DNA from: Kitasatospora sp. MAA4
GTDB taxonomy: Bacteria; Actinomycetota; Actinomycetes; Streptomycetales; Streptomycetaceae
Direction: 5' to 3'
Length of the DNA stretch: 64,000 nt
NCBI RefSeq assembly: GCF_029893355.1
Contig: NZ_JARZAI010000009.1
Location: 1-64,000, forward strand
Part shown: in pieces, positions 7,497-15,908 of the stretch
Numbering within the stretch: position 1 is the stretch's first letter
Layout: each line of letters starts with the position of its first letter
Made by a program: the position numbers and the translations under genes
The notes under the pieces: generated by a model
What the model saw: the letters and a program-made list of their open reading frames with translations, nothing else
Told to the model about the DNA's origin: nothing
The model's database searches: none

Positions 7497-8800
7497 GCCC
7501 GCACGGCACCGGCACCGCGGCCCGCTCCGCGGAGCCGTCCGCCCGTCCGCCGGCCCCCGCGACGGGCTCCGGCGACGCGCCGGCCGCGCCAGGTACCGGT
7601 GGCGGTGAGGACCCGGCCCCCAGGGCCGAGGCGCTGCCCGGCCTGCCGAGCACCCTCGCCGCCCGCGCCCGCACCCTCTCCGCCGCCGTCCGCAGCCGCT
7701 GCGCCGACCTGGCCAGAATGGAGTCCCCGAGCGGCGACGCCGAGCGGCTGAACACGCTCGCCGAGGAGCTGGCGGCCGGCTACCGGGCGACCGGCGCCCA
7801 GGTGAGCCGCGAGCCCGGCCCGGCCGGCGACCACCTGCTGCTGAACTGGGCCGGCCAGGACGAGAGCCTCCCGCACCTGCTCTTCGTCGGCCACCACGAC
7901 ACCGTCTGGCCGGCCGGCACGCTGGCCGACTGGCCGGTGGAGGAGCACGACGGCGTGCTCAGCGGTCCCGGCGTGCTGGACATGAAGGGGGGCCTCGCCC
8001 TCCTCGAAGGCGCCTTCGCGCTCCTCGCCGACCTCGGCCTGCGCCCGCACCGCTCGGTGCGGGTGGTGGTGACCGCGGACGAGGAGATCGGTAGCCCGGA
8101 CGGCCGCCGCGTGGTGGAGCGCCAGCTCCCCGGCGCCGCCGCCGTCCTGGGCCTGGAACCGCCGCACGAGGACGGCCGGCTGAAGACCGCCCGCCGCGGG
8201 GTCAGCCGGGTCCGGCTGACCGTCACCGGCCACGAGGCGCACGCGGGCAACCACCCGGAGGACGGCACCTCGGCGGTGGACGAGCTGGTGGACCAGCTGG
8301 TCGCCGTCCGCGGGCTGGCCACCGGCCTGCCGGGCACCGAGCTGAACACCGGCCGGATCAACGGCGGGACCAGAGCGAACGTGGTGGCCGGCCAGGCGGA
8401 GGCCGAGCTGGGCCTGCGCTTCTCGACGCCGGAGGCCCAGCGCAGCACGCTGGACACGCTCGCCCACCTGACCGCGCTGCGCCCCGGCGCACTGGTGCGC
8501 ACCGAGGTGCTCTCCAGCCGTCCGGCCTGGCCGGAGCGCGACGGCAACCAGCTGCTGCGGCACGTCCGCTCGCTGGCGGCCGCGCTCGGCCAGCAGCTGG
8601 ACGGCGCGCCGGCCGGCGGCGCCGGGGACACCAACCTCGCCGGCGCCCGCGGCCTGCCGACGCTGGACGGCCTCGGGGCGGTCGGCGCCGGCCCGCACGC
8701 CCGCGACGAGCACATCGAGCTGGCGCTGCTGGGCCCGCGGATCGCCCTGCTGGCCGGCCTCCTCGCGGTGCCGCTGCCGCGCCTGGGCAGCCGCTCCTGA
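7493..8800 (+). CDS. M20-family metallopeptidase (glutamate carboxypeptidase-like)
   Basis: A 435-residue di-zinc peptidase related to carboxypeptidase G2. Metal and catalytic motifs seen: His and Asp in [10 protein letters not shown], Asp in [11 protein letters not shown], Glu pair in VTADEEIGS, Glu in LGLEPPH, and the C-terminal His in [10 protein letters not shown]. The dimerisation insert begins near [18 protein letters not shown] 7493 is chosen because it overlaps the stop of the small ORF before it. An N-terminal stretch of about 70 Ala/Pro/Gly residues precedes the conserved domain, so a later start is possible. Likely cytoplasmic; the exact substrate is not deducible. Confidence 0.85.
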   Translation: MSPHGTGTAARSAEPSARPPAPATGSGDAPAAPGTGGGEDPAPRAEALPGLPSTLAARARTLSAAVRSRCADLARMESPSGDAERLNTLAEELAAGYRATGAQVSREPGPAGDHLLLNWAGQDESLPHLLFVGHHDTVWPAGTLADWPVEEHDGVLSGPGVLDMKGGLALLEGAFALLADLGLRPHRSVRVVVTADEEIGSPDGRRVVERQLPGAAAVLGLEPPHEDGRLKTARRGVSRVRLTVTGHEAHAGNHPEDGTSAVDELVDQLVAVRGLATGLPGTELNTGRINGGTRANVVAGQAEAELGLRFSTPEAQRSTLDTLAHLTALRPGALVRTEVLSSRPAWPERDGNQLLRHVRSLAAALGQQLDGAPAGGAGDTNLAGARGLPTLDGLGAVGAGPHARDEHIELALLGPRIALLAGLLAVPLPRLGSRS

Positions 8801-8806
8801 GCCACC

Positions 8807-8840
8807 GCGGGGGGCGGGTCCACTCGGGCCCGCCCCCCGC
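8807..8840 (+). terminator. Strong hairpin terminator
   Basis: GCGGGGGGCGGG and CCCGCCCCCCGC form a 12-bp perfect stem around a 10-base loop directly after the M20 stop, followed by TCATTTCC. It separates the peptidase from the paa operon. Confidence 0.85.
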
Positions 8841-8856
8841 TCATTTCCGATGGTCC

Positions 8857-8911
8857 TTGTCACGGGTGGGGAAACGGCTACACAATGGACCCGACCGAAC
8901 GGTCAGTCGGG
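8857..8911 (+). promoter_or_regulatory. paa operon promoter with PaaR-type operator
   Basis: TTGTCA (8857-8862) and TACACA (8879-8884) with 16-base spacing form a promoter. Immediately downstream, 8889-8911 contains GACCG-AA-CGGTC (8893-8904) within a longer CCGACCGAACGGTCAGTCGG match to the TetR-type PaaR operator described for other bacteria. The repressor would block early elongation. No paaR gene is adjacent. Confidence 0.7.
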
Positions 8912-8919
8912 AGGCAGCG

Positions 8920-9864
8920 ATGGTGCAGCAGGAACAGTCCGCTCTGGAGGAGCGTTTCGATGCGGTGGTCGCCGCCGAGCAGCGGATCGAGCCGCGGGAC
9001 TGGATGCCGGACGCCTACCGGGCCACCCTGATCCGGCAGATCGCCCAGCACGCCCACTCCGAGATCATCGGCATGCAGCCGGAGGGCAACTGGCTCACCC
9101 GGGCGCCCTCGCTGCGCCGCAAGGCGATCCTGTTGGCCAAGGCCCAGGACGAGGCCGGCCACGGGCTCTACCTCTACGCCGCCGCCGAGACGCTGGGCGT
9201 GGACCGCGCCGAGCTGACCGAGAAGCTGATCAGCGGCCGGCAGAAGTACTCCTCGATCTTCAACTACCCGACGCTCAGCTTCGCCGACGTCGGCGTGATC
9301 GGCTGGCTGGTGGACGGCGCGGCGATCTGCAACCAGGTCCCGCTCTGCCGCTGCTCCTACGGGCCGTACGCGCGAGCGATGGTCCGCGTCTGCAAGGAGG
9401 AGTCCTTCCACCAGCGGCAGGGCTACGAGCTGCTGATGACGCTGATGCGCGGCACCGAGGGCCAGCGCCGGATGGTGCAGGACGCGGTGGACCGCTGGTG
9501 GTGGCCGTCGCTGATGATGTTCGGCCCGCCGGACGGCGACTCGCCGAACACCGCGCAGTCGATGGTCTGGCGGATCAAGCGGCACACCAACGACGAGCTG
9601 CGCCAGCGCTTCGTGGACATGACCCTCCCGCAGGCCGAGCACCTCGGCGTCACCCTCCCCGACCCGGCGCTGCGCTGGAACGAGGAGCGCGGCAGCTGGG
9701 ACTTCGGCGAGCCGGACTGGTCCGAGCTGCAGCAGGTGATCAAGGGCAACGGCCCGTGCAACACCCAGCGGATCGACCGCCGCCGGGCCGCGCACGAGGA
9801 CGGCGCCTGGGTACGGGAAGCCGCCGTGGCGTACGCGGCGAAGCAGGAGGAGCGCAATGTCTGA
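8920..9864 (+). CDS. paaA: 1,2-phenylacetyl-CoA epoxidase, subunit A
   Basis: Catalytic di-iron subunit (314 aa) of the ring-1,2-epoxidase, which attacks phenylacetyl-CoA with O2 in the aerobic phenylacetate pathway. ATG 8920 follows GAGG. Ferritin-like di-iron ligand motifs are visible: [16 protein letters not shown] and the later [11 protein letters not shown]. First gene of a five-gene operon in which every junction overlaps or nearly touches. Its stop overlaps the paaB start by 8 bases. Confidence 0.97.
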   Translation: MVQQEQSALEERFDAVVAAEQRIEPRDWMPDAYRATLIRQIAQHAHSEIIGMQPEGNWLTRAPSLRRKAILLAKAQDEAGHGLYLYAAAETLGVDRAELTEKLISGRQKYSSIFNYPTLSFADVGVIGWLVDGAAICNQVPLCRCSYGPYARAMVRVCKEESFHQRQGYELLMTLMRGTEGQRRMVQDAVDRWWWPSLMMFGPPDGDSPNTAQSMVWRIKRHTNDELRQRFVDMTLPQAEHLGVTLPDPALRWNEERGSWDFGEPDWSELQQVIKGNGPCNTQRIDRRRAAHEDGAWVREAAVAYAAKQEERNV

Positions 9865-10144
9865 CATGTCCTGGCCGCTCTACGAGGTCTTCGTGCGCCC
9901 CCGGCGCGGCCTGAACCACGTGCACGTCGGTTCGCTGCATGCCGCCGACGACCGGATGGCCCTGCTGGCCGCGCGGGACCTCTACACCCGCCGCAACGAG
10001 GGCGTCAGCCTCTGGGTGGTGCGCTCCAGCGACATCACCGCCTCGACGCCGGACGAGAAGGACCCGTTCTTCGAGCCCGCCGGCGACAAGGTCTACCGCC
10101 ACCCGACCTTCTACGACATCCCCGAGGATGTCCCGCACATCTGA
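9857..10144 (+). CDS. paaB: 1,2-phenylacetyl-CoA epoxidase, subunit B
   Basis: A small 95-residue subunit with the family signature [24 protein letters not shown] and [10 protein letters not shown]. In the known complex PaaB bridges PaaAC dimers. It overlaps paaA by 8 bases, so translation is probably coupled; 13 bases separate it from paaC. Confidence 0.97.
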   Translation: MSDMSWPLYEVFVRPRRGLNHVHVGSLHAADDRMALLAARDLYTRRNEGVSLWVVRSSDITASTPDEKDPFFEPAGDKVYRHPTFYDIPEDVPHI

Positions 10145-10157
10145 CCTGGGGGTCACC

Positions 10158-11033
10158 ATGACGGACGATCACGTCTACCTGACGCTCGCCGAGTCGGACC
10201 ACGAGGCCGAGGCCCGCTGGGCCTACGGGACGGGCTTCGCCGATCCGCTGCTGGGCGTGGACACCGCCCTGGCACCGGACGTCGACGGGGCCGACCTCTC
10301 GCTCTACTGCCAGATGCTCGGCGACGACGCGCTGATCCTGGCGCAGCGGCTGATCGAGTGGTGCACCCGCGCCCCCGAGCTGGAGGAGGAGGTCGCCCTC
10401 GCCAACCTCGGCCTGGACCTGCTCGGCCAGGCCCGGCTGCTGCTCAGCCGGGCCGGCCAGGCCGACGGAACCGGGCGCAGCGAGGACGACTTCGCCTACT
10501 GGCGCGCCGAGCACGAGTTCCGCAACGTGCGGATGGTGGAGGCCGAGAACGGCGACTTCGCCTTCTCGGTGGCCCGGCTGCTGCTCTTCGCCACCGCTCG
10601 CGGGGCGCTCTTCGAGCTGCTCGCCGACGCGCCCGACCCGGTGCTGCGCGCGGTCGCCGTCCGCGGCGCCAAGGAGCTGGCCTACCACCGGGAGTACGCG
10701 ACCGCCTGGACGCTGCGGCTGGGCGACGGCACGGCGTACTCGGCGACGCGGATGCAGGCCGGCCTGGACGCGGTCTGGCCGCTGCTGGAGGAGCTGTTCA
10801 CCCCGCACGCGGTGGAGCTGCGGCTCGGCCTCGACCCGGCCGTGCTGCGCGAGCCGGTGCTCGCCGCGCTGGCCGAGGTGGTCACCGCGGCCCGTCTCAC
10901 GGTCCCCACCGCCCTGCCGCTGGCCCGGGTCGGGGGCAGGGCCGGGCGCGACGGCGTGCACACCGAGGCGCTGGGTCTGCTGCTGGCCGAGTTCCAGTCG
11001 GTGGCCCGCGAGCACCCGGGGGCGACATGGTGA
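10158..11033 (+). CDS. paaC: 1,2-phenylacetyl-CoA epoxidase, subunit C
   Basis: A 291-residue structural ferritin-like subunit that stabilises PaaA. ATG 10158 follows a GGGGGTC stretch. The sequence shows the PaaC pattern LSLYCQMLGDDALILAQRL, ALANLGLDLLGQARLLL and KELAYHREYATAWTLRLGDG. Its stop overlaps the paaD start (ATGGTGA). Confidence 0.96.
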   Translation: MTDDHVYLTLAESDHEAEARWAYGTGFADPLLGVDTALAPDVDGADLSLYCQMLGDDALILAQRLIEWCTRAPELEEEVALANLGLDLLGQARLLLSRAGQADGTGRSEDDFAYWRAEHEFRNVRMVEAENGDFAFSVARLLLFATARGALFELLADAPDPVLRAVAVRGAKELAYHREYATAWTLRLGDGTAYSATRMQAGLDAVWPLLEELFTPHAVELRLGLDPAVLREPVLAALAEVVTAARLTVPTALPLARVGGRAGRDGVHTEALGLLLAEFQSVAREHPGATW

Positions 11034-11512
11034 TCACTCGTCCCGCCCCCGCCGAGGTGGCCGCCACCGTCGTGGACCCCGAGCTGCCGATGCTCACGCT
11101 GGCCGAACTCGGCGTGCTGGCCGGCGTCGAGCAGCAGGGCGAGGCCGTCACGGTCTGGCTCACCCCCACGTACTCCGGCTGCCCGGCGGTGGCCGAGATG
11201 GCCGCCGACGTCGACGCCCGGTTGCGGAAAGCCGGCTATGTCGACGTCTCGGTCCGGCTGCGCCTGGACCCGCCGTGGAGCACCGACCTGATCACCGCCG
11301 AGGGCCGCCGCAAGCTGGCCGAGGCCGGGATCGCGCCGCCCGCCGCCGAGCACGGTCTTCTGCGGCTGGGTCCCACCCGGCTTTCCGTCGCCTGCCCGCA
11401 GTGCGGCTCGACCGACACCGAGGAGCTGTCCCGGTTCGGCTCCACCGCCTGCAAGGCGCTCTGGCGCTGCCGCGCCTGCCGCGAGCCGTTCGAACGTATG
11501 AAGGAGATCTGA
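11027..11512 (+). CDS. paaD: Phenylacetyl-CoA epoxidase assembly protein PaaD (SufT/MIP18-like)
   Basis: A 161-residue protein with a DUF59 domain (VVDPELPMLTLAELGVL, TPTYSGCPAVAEMAADV) and a C-terminal zinc/iron-cluster-like motif CPQCGSTDT...CRACREPF. PaaD is needed for metal or cluster maturation of the epoxidase system. ATG 11027 overlaps paaC; GTG 11030 is an equally close alternative. The TGA (11510-11512) overlaps the paaE start. Confidence 0.95.
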   Translation: MVITRPAPAEVAATVVDPELPMLTLAELGVLAGVEQQGEAVTVWLTPTYSGCPAVAEMAADVDARLRKAGYVDVSVRLRLDPPWSTDLITAEGRRKLAEAGIAPPAAEHGLLRLGPTRLSVACPQCGSTDTEELSRFGSTACKALWRCRACREPFERMKEI

Positions 11513-12579
11513 TGGCGCTCCGCCGACCGCAGTTCCAGCCCCTGCGGATCTCCGCGGTCGACCGCCTGTGCGAGGACGCCGTCGCGGTCACCTTCGAGGT
11601 CCCGGCCGAGCTGGCCGAGGACTACGCCTTCCGGGCCGGCCAGACGCTGACCCTGCGCCGGCTCACCGGCGAGTCCGACGAGCGCCGCTCGTACTCGATC
11701 TGCTCGCCGGTCGGCGGGCCGCTGCGGATCGCGGTGCGCGAGGTGCCGGGCGGGCTCTTCTCCGGGCAGTTGGTGCGGCGCGCCGCGGTCGGCGACACGG
11801 TCGAGGTGCTGCCGCCCGGCGGGACCTTCACCGCCGACCTGAGCCTGCCGGCCCACCACGTGCTGATCGCCGCCGGCTCCGGCATCACCCCGATGCTCTC
11901 GATCGCCGGGTCGGTGCTGGCCGCCCACCCCGAGTCCACGGTCACCCTGCTCTACGGCAACCGGCGCAGCGACACCGTGATGTTCGCCGACGAGCTGGCC
12001 GACCTGAAGGACCGCTACCTCAGCCGGTTCGAGCTGGTCCACGTGCTCTCCCGGGAGGCCCGCGACGCCGAGCTGCTCAGCGGCCGACTGGACGCCGAGC
12101 GGGTCGGCGCGCTGCTCAAGGCCCTGGTGGACGTCGAGTCGGTGGACCACTGGTGGCTCTGCGGCCCGTACGGCATGGTGGTCGGCGCCCGCGACCTGCT
12201 CGCCGGGCTCGGCGTCGCGCCGGCCGCGGTGCACCAGGAGCTCTTCCACGCCGAGGACGAGCCGATCGCCGACCGCCCCGAGGAGGCGGCCTTCGACGGC
12301 GAGGCCAGCACGGTCACCCTGGTGCTGGACGGGCGGCGCAGCGAACTGCGGCTGCCGCGCGACCGCAGCGTGCTGGACGGCGCGCAGCAGGCCCGTCCGG
12401 ACCTGCCGTTCGCCTGCAAGGGCGGCGTCTGCGGCACCTGCCGGGCGCTGGTGACGGAGGGCGAGGTGACGATGCGTCGCAACTTCGCCCTGGAGGAGAA
12501 GGAGCTGGCGGCCGGCTACGTGCTGACCTGCCAGGCCCGGCCGGTCTCCGACCGGGTGACGGTCGACTACGACCGCTGA
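11512..12579 (+). CDS. paaE: Phenylacetyl-CoA epoxidase reductase, subunit E
   Basis: A 355-residue oxidoreductase passing electrons from NADPH to PaaA. An FAD-binding ferredoxin-reductase fold comes first (RRSYSICSPVGG for FAD, AAGSGITPMLSI for NADP), then a C-terminal plant-type 2Fe-2S domain with Cys residues in FACKGGVCGTCRA and LTCQARP. ATG 11512 is preceded by AAGGAGATCT. The gene end overlaps the convergent monooxygenase gene by 13 bases; no terminator was seen between them. Confidence 0.96.
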   Translation: MALRRPQFQPLRISAVDRLCEDAVAVTFEVPAELAEDYAFRAGQTLTLRRLTGESDERRSYSICSPVGGPLRIAVREVPGGLFSGQLVRRAAVGDTVEVLPPGGTFTADLSLPAHHVLIAAGSGITPMLSIAGSVLAAHPESTVTLLYGNRRSDTVMFADELADLKDRYLSRFELVHVLSREARDAELLSGRLDAERVGALLKALVDVESVDHWWLCGPYGMVVGARDLLAGLGVAPAAVHQELFHAEDEPIADRPEEAAFDGEASTVTLVLDGRRSELRLPRDRSVLDGAQQARPDLPFACKGGVCGTCRALVTEGEVTMRRNFALEEKELAAGYVLTCQARPVSDRVTVDYDR

Positions 12580-13649
12580 GCCAACGCGGGTTCGGGCGCG
12601 CCCAGCAGCGCGACGATGCCGTTCACCGCGGCGCGCCCGGCCCGGTTGGCCCCGATGGTGCTGGCCGAGGGCCCGTACCCGACCAGGTGCACCCGCGGGT
12701 CGGCCGCCGCCTGCGTCCCCTCCAGCCGGATGCCTCCCCCCGGCTCGCGCAGCCCGAGCGGCGCCAGGTGGCCGACCTCCGGCCGGAACCCGGTGGCCCA
12801 GACGATCGCGTCCACCGCCTCCTCCCGCTCGCCCCAGGCCACCCCGTGCTCGGTCAGCCGGTCGAACATGGGCAGCCGGTCCAGCGCGTCCAACTCCCGC
12901 GCGCGGCGCAGCGCCACCGACGGGCCGAGCCCGGTGACGCTCACCACGCTGCGCACCGGCAACCCCAGGCGCACGCGCTCCTCCACCAGCGCGACCGCCG
13001 CCCGCCCGGCCTCCTGGCTGAAGGGCCCGTCCCGAAAGACCGGCTGACGCCGCGTCACCCAGAGCGTGTCGGCGACGGCCGCGACCTCCGACAGCACCTG
13101 GATCGCCGAGGCCCCGCCGCCGACCACGGCCACCCTCAGGCCCGCGAACTCCTCCGGCCCGCGGTAGTCCGCGTAGTGCAGCTGCCGCCCGGCGAAGCGG
13201 CCGGGGTAGTGCGGGACGAACGGCCTGGTCCAGGTCCCGGTGGCGTTGATCAGCGCCCGGGCCGACCAGCTGCCCGCGTCGCTCTCCACCAGCAGCCGGC
13301 CCCCGAGCTGCGGGCGCACCGCCGTCACCCGCACCGGCCGCACCACCGGCAGCGCGTGCCGGGCCTCGTAGGCGGCGAAGTACCCGGGCACCACCTCGCG
13401 GGCCGGGGCGGCCGGGTCCGGCGCGGGCAGCTCGAAGTCGGGCAGGTCGTGGAAGCCGTGCACGGTGGCCATCCGCAGCGACGGCGAGCGGTGCGCCCAG
13501 GCGCCGCCCGGCGCCGGGTCGGCGTCCAGCACCACGAAGCCGTCGTACGGGGCGAAGCCGCGTCGCCGCAGGTGGTAGGCGGCGGAGAGGCCCGCCTGCC
13601 CGGCACCGATGACGACCACGTCGACGTTTGTTGCACCGTAAACAGTCAC
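12567..13649 (-). CDS. FAD-dependent monooxygenase / flavoprotein (FMO-like)
   Basis: A 360-residue two-dinucleotide-binding-domain flavoprotein: FAD motif VVVIGAGQAGLSAAYHL at the N terminus, NADPH motif VAVVGGGASAIQVL in the middle, and ATG-type motifs INATGTWTRPF and VWATGFRPEVGHL. It resembles the small FMO/CzcO group. The Baeyer-Villiger fingerprint is absent in canonical form (HYPGRFAGRQLHYADYRG is the matching zone). The GTG at 13649 sits inside a perfect hairpin, so initiation may be weak or the true start slightly later. Convergent with paaE; substrate unknown. Confidence 0.85.
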   Translation of the reverse strand: MTVYGATNVDVVVIGAGQAGLSAAYHLRRRGFAPYDGFVVLDADPAPGGAWAHRSPSLRMATVHGFHDLPDFELPAPDPAAPAREVVPGYFAAYEARHALPVVRPVRVTAVRPQLGGRLLVESDAGSWSARALINATGTWTRPFVPHYPGRFAGRQLHYADYRGPEEFAGLRVAVVGGGASAIQVLSEVAAVADTLWVTRRQPVFRDGPFSQEAGRAAVALVEERVRLGLPVRSVVSVTGLGPSVALRRARELDALDRLPMFDRLTEHGVAWGEREEAVDAIVWATGFRPEVGHLAPLGLREPGGGIRLEGTQAAADPRVHLVGYGPSASTIGANRAGRAAVNGIVALLGAPEPALAQRS

Positions 13650-13673
13650 GCCCCTGAAACATCAGGGGCGTGA
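13646..13673 (-). terminator. Hairpin terminator of the YbjQ gene overlapping the next start codon
   Basis: TCACGCCCCTGA, loop AACA, TCAGGGGCGTGA: 12-bp perfect stem 18 bases past the YbjQ-gene stop (leftward). Its left arm contains the GTG start of the flavoprotein gene, so it may also hide that ribosome site in read-through RNA. Confidence 0.7.
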
Positions 13674-13690
13674 CCTGGATTCCCGGCCGG

Positions 13691-14062
13691 TCAGCCGGCC
13701 GGGCTGACCACCACCGCCGTGCCGTAGGCGCAGATCTCCGTCCCGAGGTCGGCGGCCTCGGTCACGTCGAAGCGCATGGCCAGCACCGCGTTGCCGCCGC
13801 GTGCCCTGGTCTGCTCGACCAGCCGCTCCATCGCCTGGTTGCGGCTCTCCACCAGGGTCTTGGTGAGTCCCTTCAGCTCGCCGCCCATCATCGACTTCAG
13901 CGAGGCGCCGATCTGGGTCCCGATGTGCCGACTGCGCACCGTCAGACCGAAGACCTCACCGATCACCCGGTCCACCCGGTGGCCGGGAACGTCGTTGGTG
14001 GTGACCACCAGGATGTCCGCGTTCGGGCTCTGCCCGCCGCCGTACTCGTCAAGGTTGCTCAT
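13691..14062 (-). CDS. YbjQ/UPF0145-family protein
   Basis: A 123-residue member of the DUF74 heavy-metal-binding-like family, normally pentameric and of unclear role. Signature: ILVVTTNDVPGHRVDRVIGEVFG, then RNQAMERLVEQTRARGGNAVLAMRFD. ATG 14062 (MSNLDEYGG) is chosen because GGATGG precedes it; an upstream in-frame start would add seven residues. It is followed by a terminator, so probably monocistronic. Confidence 0.85.
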   Translation of the reverse strand: MSNLDEYGGGQSPNADILVVTTNDVPGHRVDRVIGEVFGLTVRSRHIGTQIGASLKSMMGGELKGLTKTLVESRNQAMERLVEQTRARGGNAVLAMRFDVTEAADLGTEICAYGTAVVVSPAG

Positions 14063-14169
14063 GCCACCATCCTGCGCGCACACCGCCTTTCCGTGTGGCA
14101 GCCACGGCCGAAAGCGAAAAGCTGCCGCCGACCGGTGAGCGGCGGCGGGAAAGGCCGTACCGTAGGCGC

Positions 14170-15090
14170 ATGGGAGAGCGAAGCGGTCATCCGCAGGGGT
14201 CGGGAGCGACGGACAATCCGGGCGCGCTGGAGATCGAGGCGACCGTGGTGCTGGGCATCCGGATCACCGACTGGCCCGCGCTGCGCGCCGCGGCCCTGGC
14301 AGCCGTCGAGGAGCTGGACTTCGCCGGCATCGACCCGGCCGCCCAGCGCCGCGAGCTGCTCCGCGAGGTCGCCGAGGATCCGCACGCCGCACTGGGCGCG
14401 CTGCTCCACCCGGACCGGCTGGTCGGCGCGCTGCCCGGCATCGAGCCGCTCGGCGGCACGCTGGAGATCAGCACCACCGACGACTTCGCCCCCGACTTCG
14501 CCGAGCTCTTCCCGCTCGACGCCGAGGACGGCGAGCCGGGGGACTGGTCGCTCACCCCGCGCACCGCCTGCCTGCTGCACACCCAGCTGCTCGCCCTGGC
14601 CGACGCCGCCTACGACGACCTGGAGGAGCACGGCGACGACCCGGTGACCGACGGGGACGAGCACGACTGGGCCGTCTTCGCCCGCCTGCCGCGCCGCAGC
14701 TGGGTGATGCACCGCTCCTGGCGCCGCGCGATGGCCCGCGCCTACGACGACCTCGCCGAGGACCTGGGCCTGGGTGAATGGCCGCTGCCGCGCTGCCCCG
14801 GCGAGGAGCTCGCACTGCGCCTGGCGCTGCTCGACGCACGTTCGCTGCTGGGCTCCCAGCCCCAGGCCGTGGCCGACCTGATGGGCGATCTGCCCGCCGA
14901 CCTCTACGACTACGACTGGGACGGCTGCGCCGACGAACTGCTCGGCGTCTACGACCTGGCGGGCCAGGACCCGGACGAGGACAGCGCCGTCCGCCTGGAC
15001 AACGTCCTGGCCGCCACCCACCCCGAGGGCTGGTTCCTGCCCTACGAGGAGGCCGAGGAGCGCGACCCCGCCCGCGGCTACCGCCGGTAG
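14170..15090 (+). CDS. Hypothetical acidic protein (306 aa)
   Basis: Not recognised. The body is rich in Asp/Glu/Ala (DPVTDGDEHDWAVFARLPRRSW, ADLYDYDWDGCADELLGVYDL) with no signal peptide or membrane segment. A likely leaderless transcript: TACCGT at 14158-14163 ends 6 bases before ATG 14170 and no ribosome site is present. It is followed 9 bases later by the PTH2 gene, which has its own leaderless motif. Conserved-looking composition and codon bias support it as a real gene. Confidence 0.75.
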   Translation: MGERSGHPQGSGATDNPGALEIEATVVLGIRITDWPALRAAALAAVEELDFAGIDPAAQRRELLREVAEDPHAALGALLHPDRLVGALPGIEPLGGTLEISTTDDFAPDFAELFPLDAEDGEPGDWSLTPRTACLLHTQLLALADAAYDDLEEHGDDPVTDGDEHDWAVFARLPRRSWVMHRSWRRAMARAYDDLAEDLGLGEWPLPRCPGEELALRLALLDARSLLGSQPQAVADLMGDLPADLYDYDWDGCADELLGVYDLAGQDPDEDSAVRLDNVLAATHPEGWFLPYEEAEERDPARGYRR

Positions 15091-15099
15091 CCTGTCCGG

Positions 15100-15843
15100 G
15101 TGAGTACTCCCTTCGACGCCCCCAGTCCCGCAGGCGACCCCGCAGAGCGCGACGCCAACCCGCAGTACGTACTGCCGCTGGTGCTGCACCTGGAGAAGGC
15201 CGACCCGCCGGCCCGCACCGACGCGCTGGAGACCTCCGCGCGCGCCGTGCTGACCCTGCTCGCCGACCCGCGCGCCACCGGTGACGGCGAGTGGGCCGAG
15301 CTGGTGCACGCCTGGGAGGACGCCCGGATCCGCAAGGTGGTCCGCCGGGCCCGCGGCGGTGAGTGGCGCAAGGCGGCCGAGCTGCCGGGGATCACGGTCA
15401 TGGGCGGCGAGGCCGAGGTGCGGGTCTACCCGCCCGTCCCGCTGGACGGCTGGCCCAAGGAGCTGGCCAAGCTCCAGGTCTCCGGCACCGACCTGGACGA
15501 CCCCACCCCGCCCGCCGCCCCCGAGCCCGGCCTGCCGGTGCTCTGGCTCAACCCGGAGCTGGAGATGACCGCCGGCAAGACCATGGCCCAGACCGGCCAC
15601 GCCGCCCAGCTCGCCTGGTGGCGGCTGGACGACGCCGAGCGCAAGGAGTGGGCCGAGAGCGGCTTCGCCCTCGCGGTCCGCACCGCCACCCCCGCCCACT
15701 GGGCGGTTCTGACGACCGGTGACCTCCCGCTGGTCCGCGACGCCGGCTTCACCGAGATCGCCCCCGGCTCCTGCACCGTCGTCGCCGACCACCCAGCGCT
15801 GTCCCACCCCGCGCCTACGACGCCCGTGAACGCACCACGCTGA
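15100..15843 (+). CDS. PTH2-family peptidyl-tRNA hydrolase-like protein with replaced C-terminal tail
   Basis: A 247-residue protein whose second half carries the PTH2 core: VLWLNPELEMTAGKTMAQTG, then HAAQLAWW and AGFTEIAPGSCTVVADHPAL. PTH2 enzymes release peptides from tRNA; this actinobacterial type has an N-terminal extension of unknown role. GTG 15100 lies 6 bases after TAGCCT, suggesting a leaderless mRNA. The last 52 bases of conserved coding sequence (15754-15805) recur at 30643-30694, where the frame ends ALSR-stop. Here it ends ALSHPAPTTPVNAPR-stop. The gene end therefore seems to be an integration site and its last 12 residues to come from the inserted element. Confidence 0.85.
   Translation: MSTPFDAPSPAGDPAERDANPQYVLPLVLHLEKADPPARTDALETSARAVLTLLADPRATGDGEWAELVHAWEDARIRKVVRRARGGEWRKAAELPGITVMGGEAEVRVYPPVPLDGWPKELAKLQVSGTDLDDPTPPAAPEPGLPVLWLNPELEMTAGKTMAQTGHAAQLAWWRLDDAERKEWAESGFALAVRTATPAHWAVLTTGDLPLVRDAGFTEIAPGSCTVVADHPALSHPAPTTPVNAPR
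15754..15843 (+). other. Putative attL of an integrated element (site A)
   Basis: Bases 15754-15805 match 30643-30694 at 50 of 52 positions (the PTH2 3' end). Bases 15808-15843 match 18035-18070 perfectly (36 bases), including CGTGAACGCACCACGCTGA. The site is thus a chromosome-half joined to an element-half, as expected of attL. Confidence 0.65.
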
Positions 15844-15908
15844 ACCCAACCCCGACACCACCGGAGCGGACGTGGCGCAGCCGGCGCTGAGCCTCTGGGC
15901 AGGCGCTG

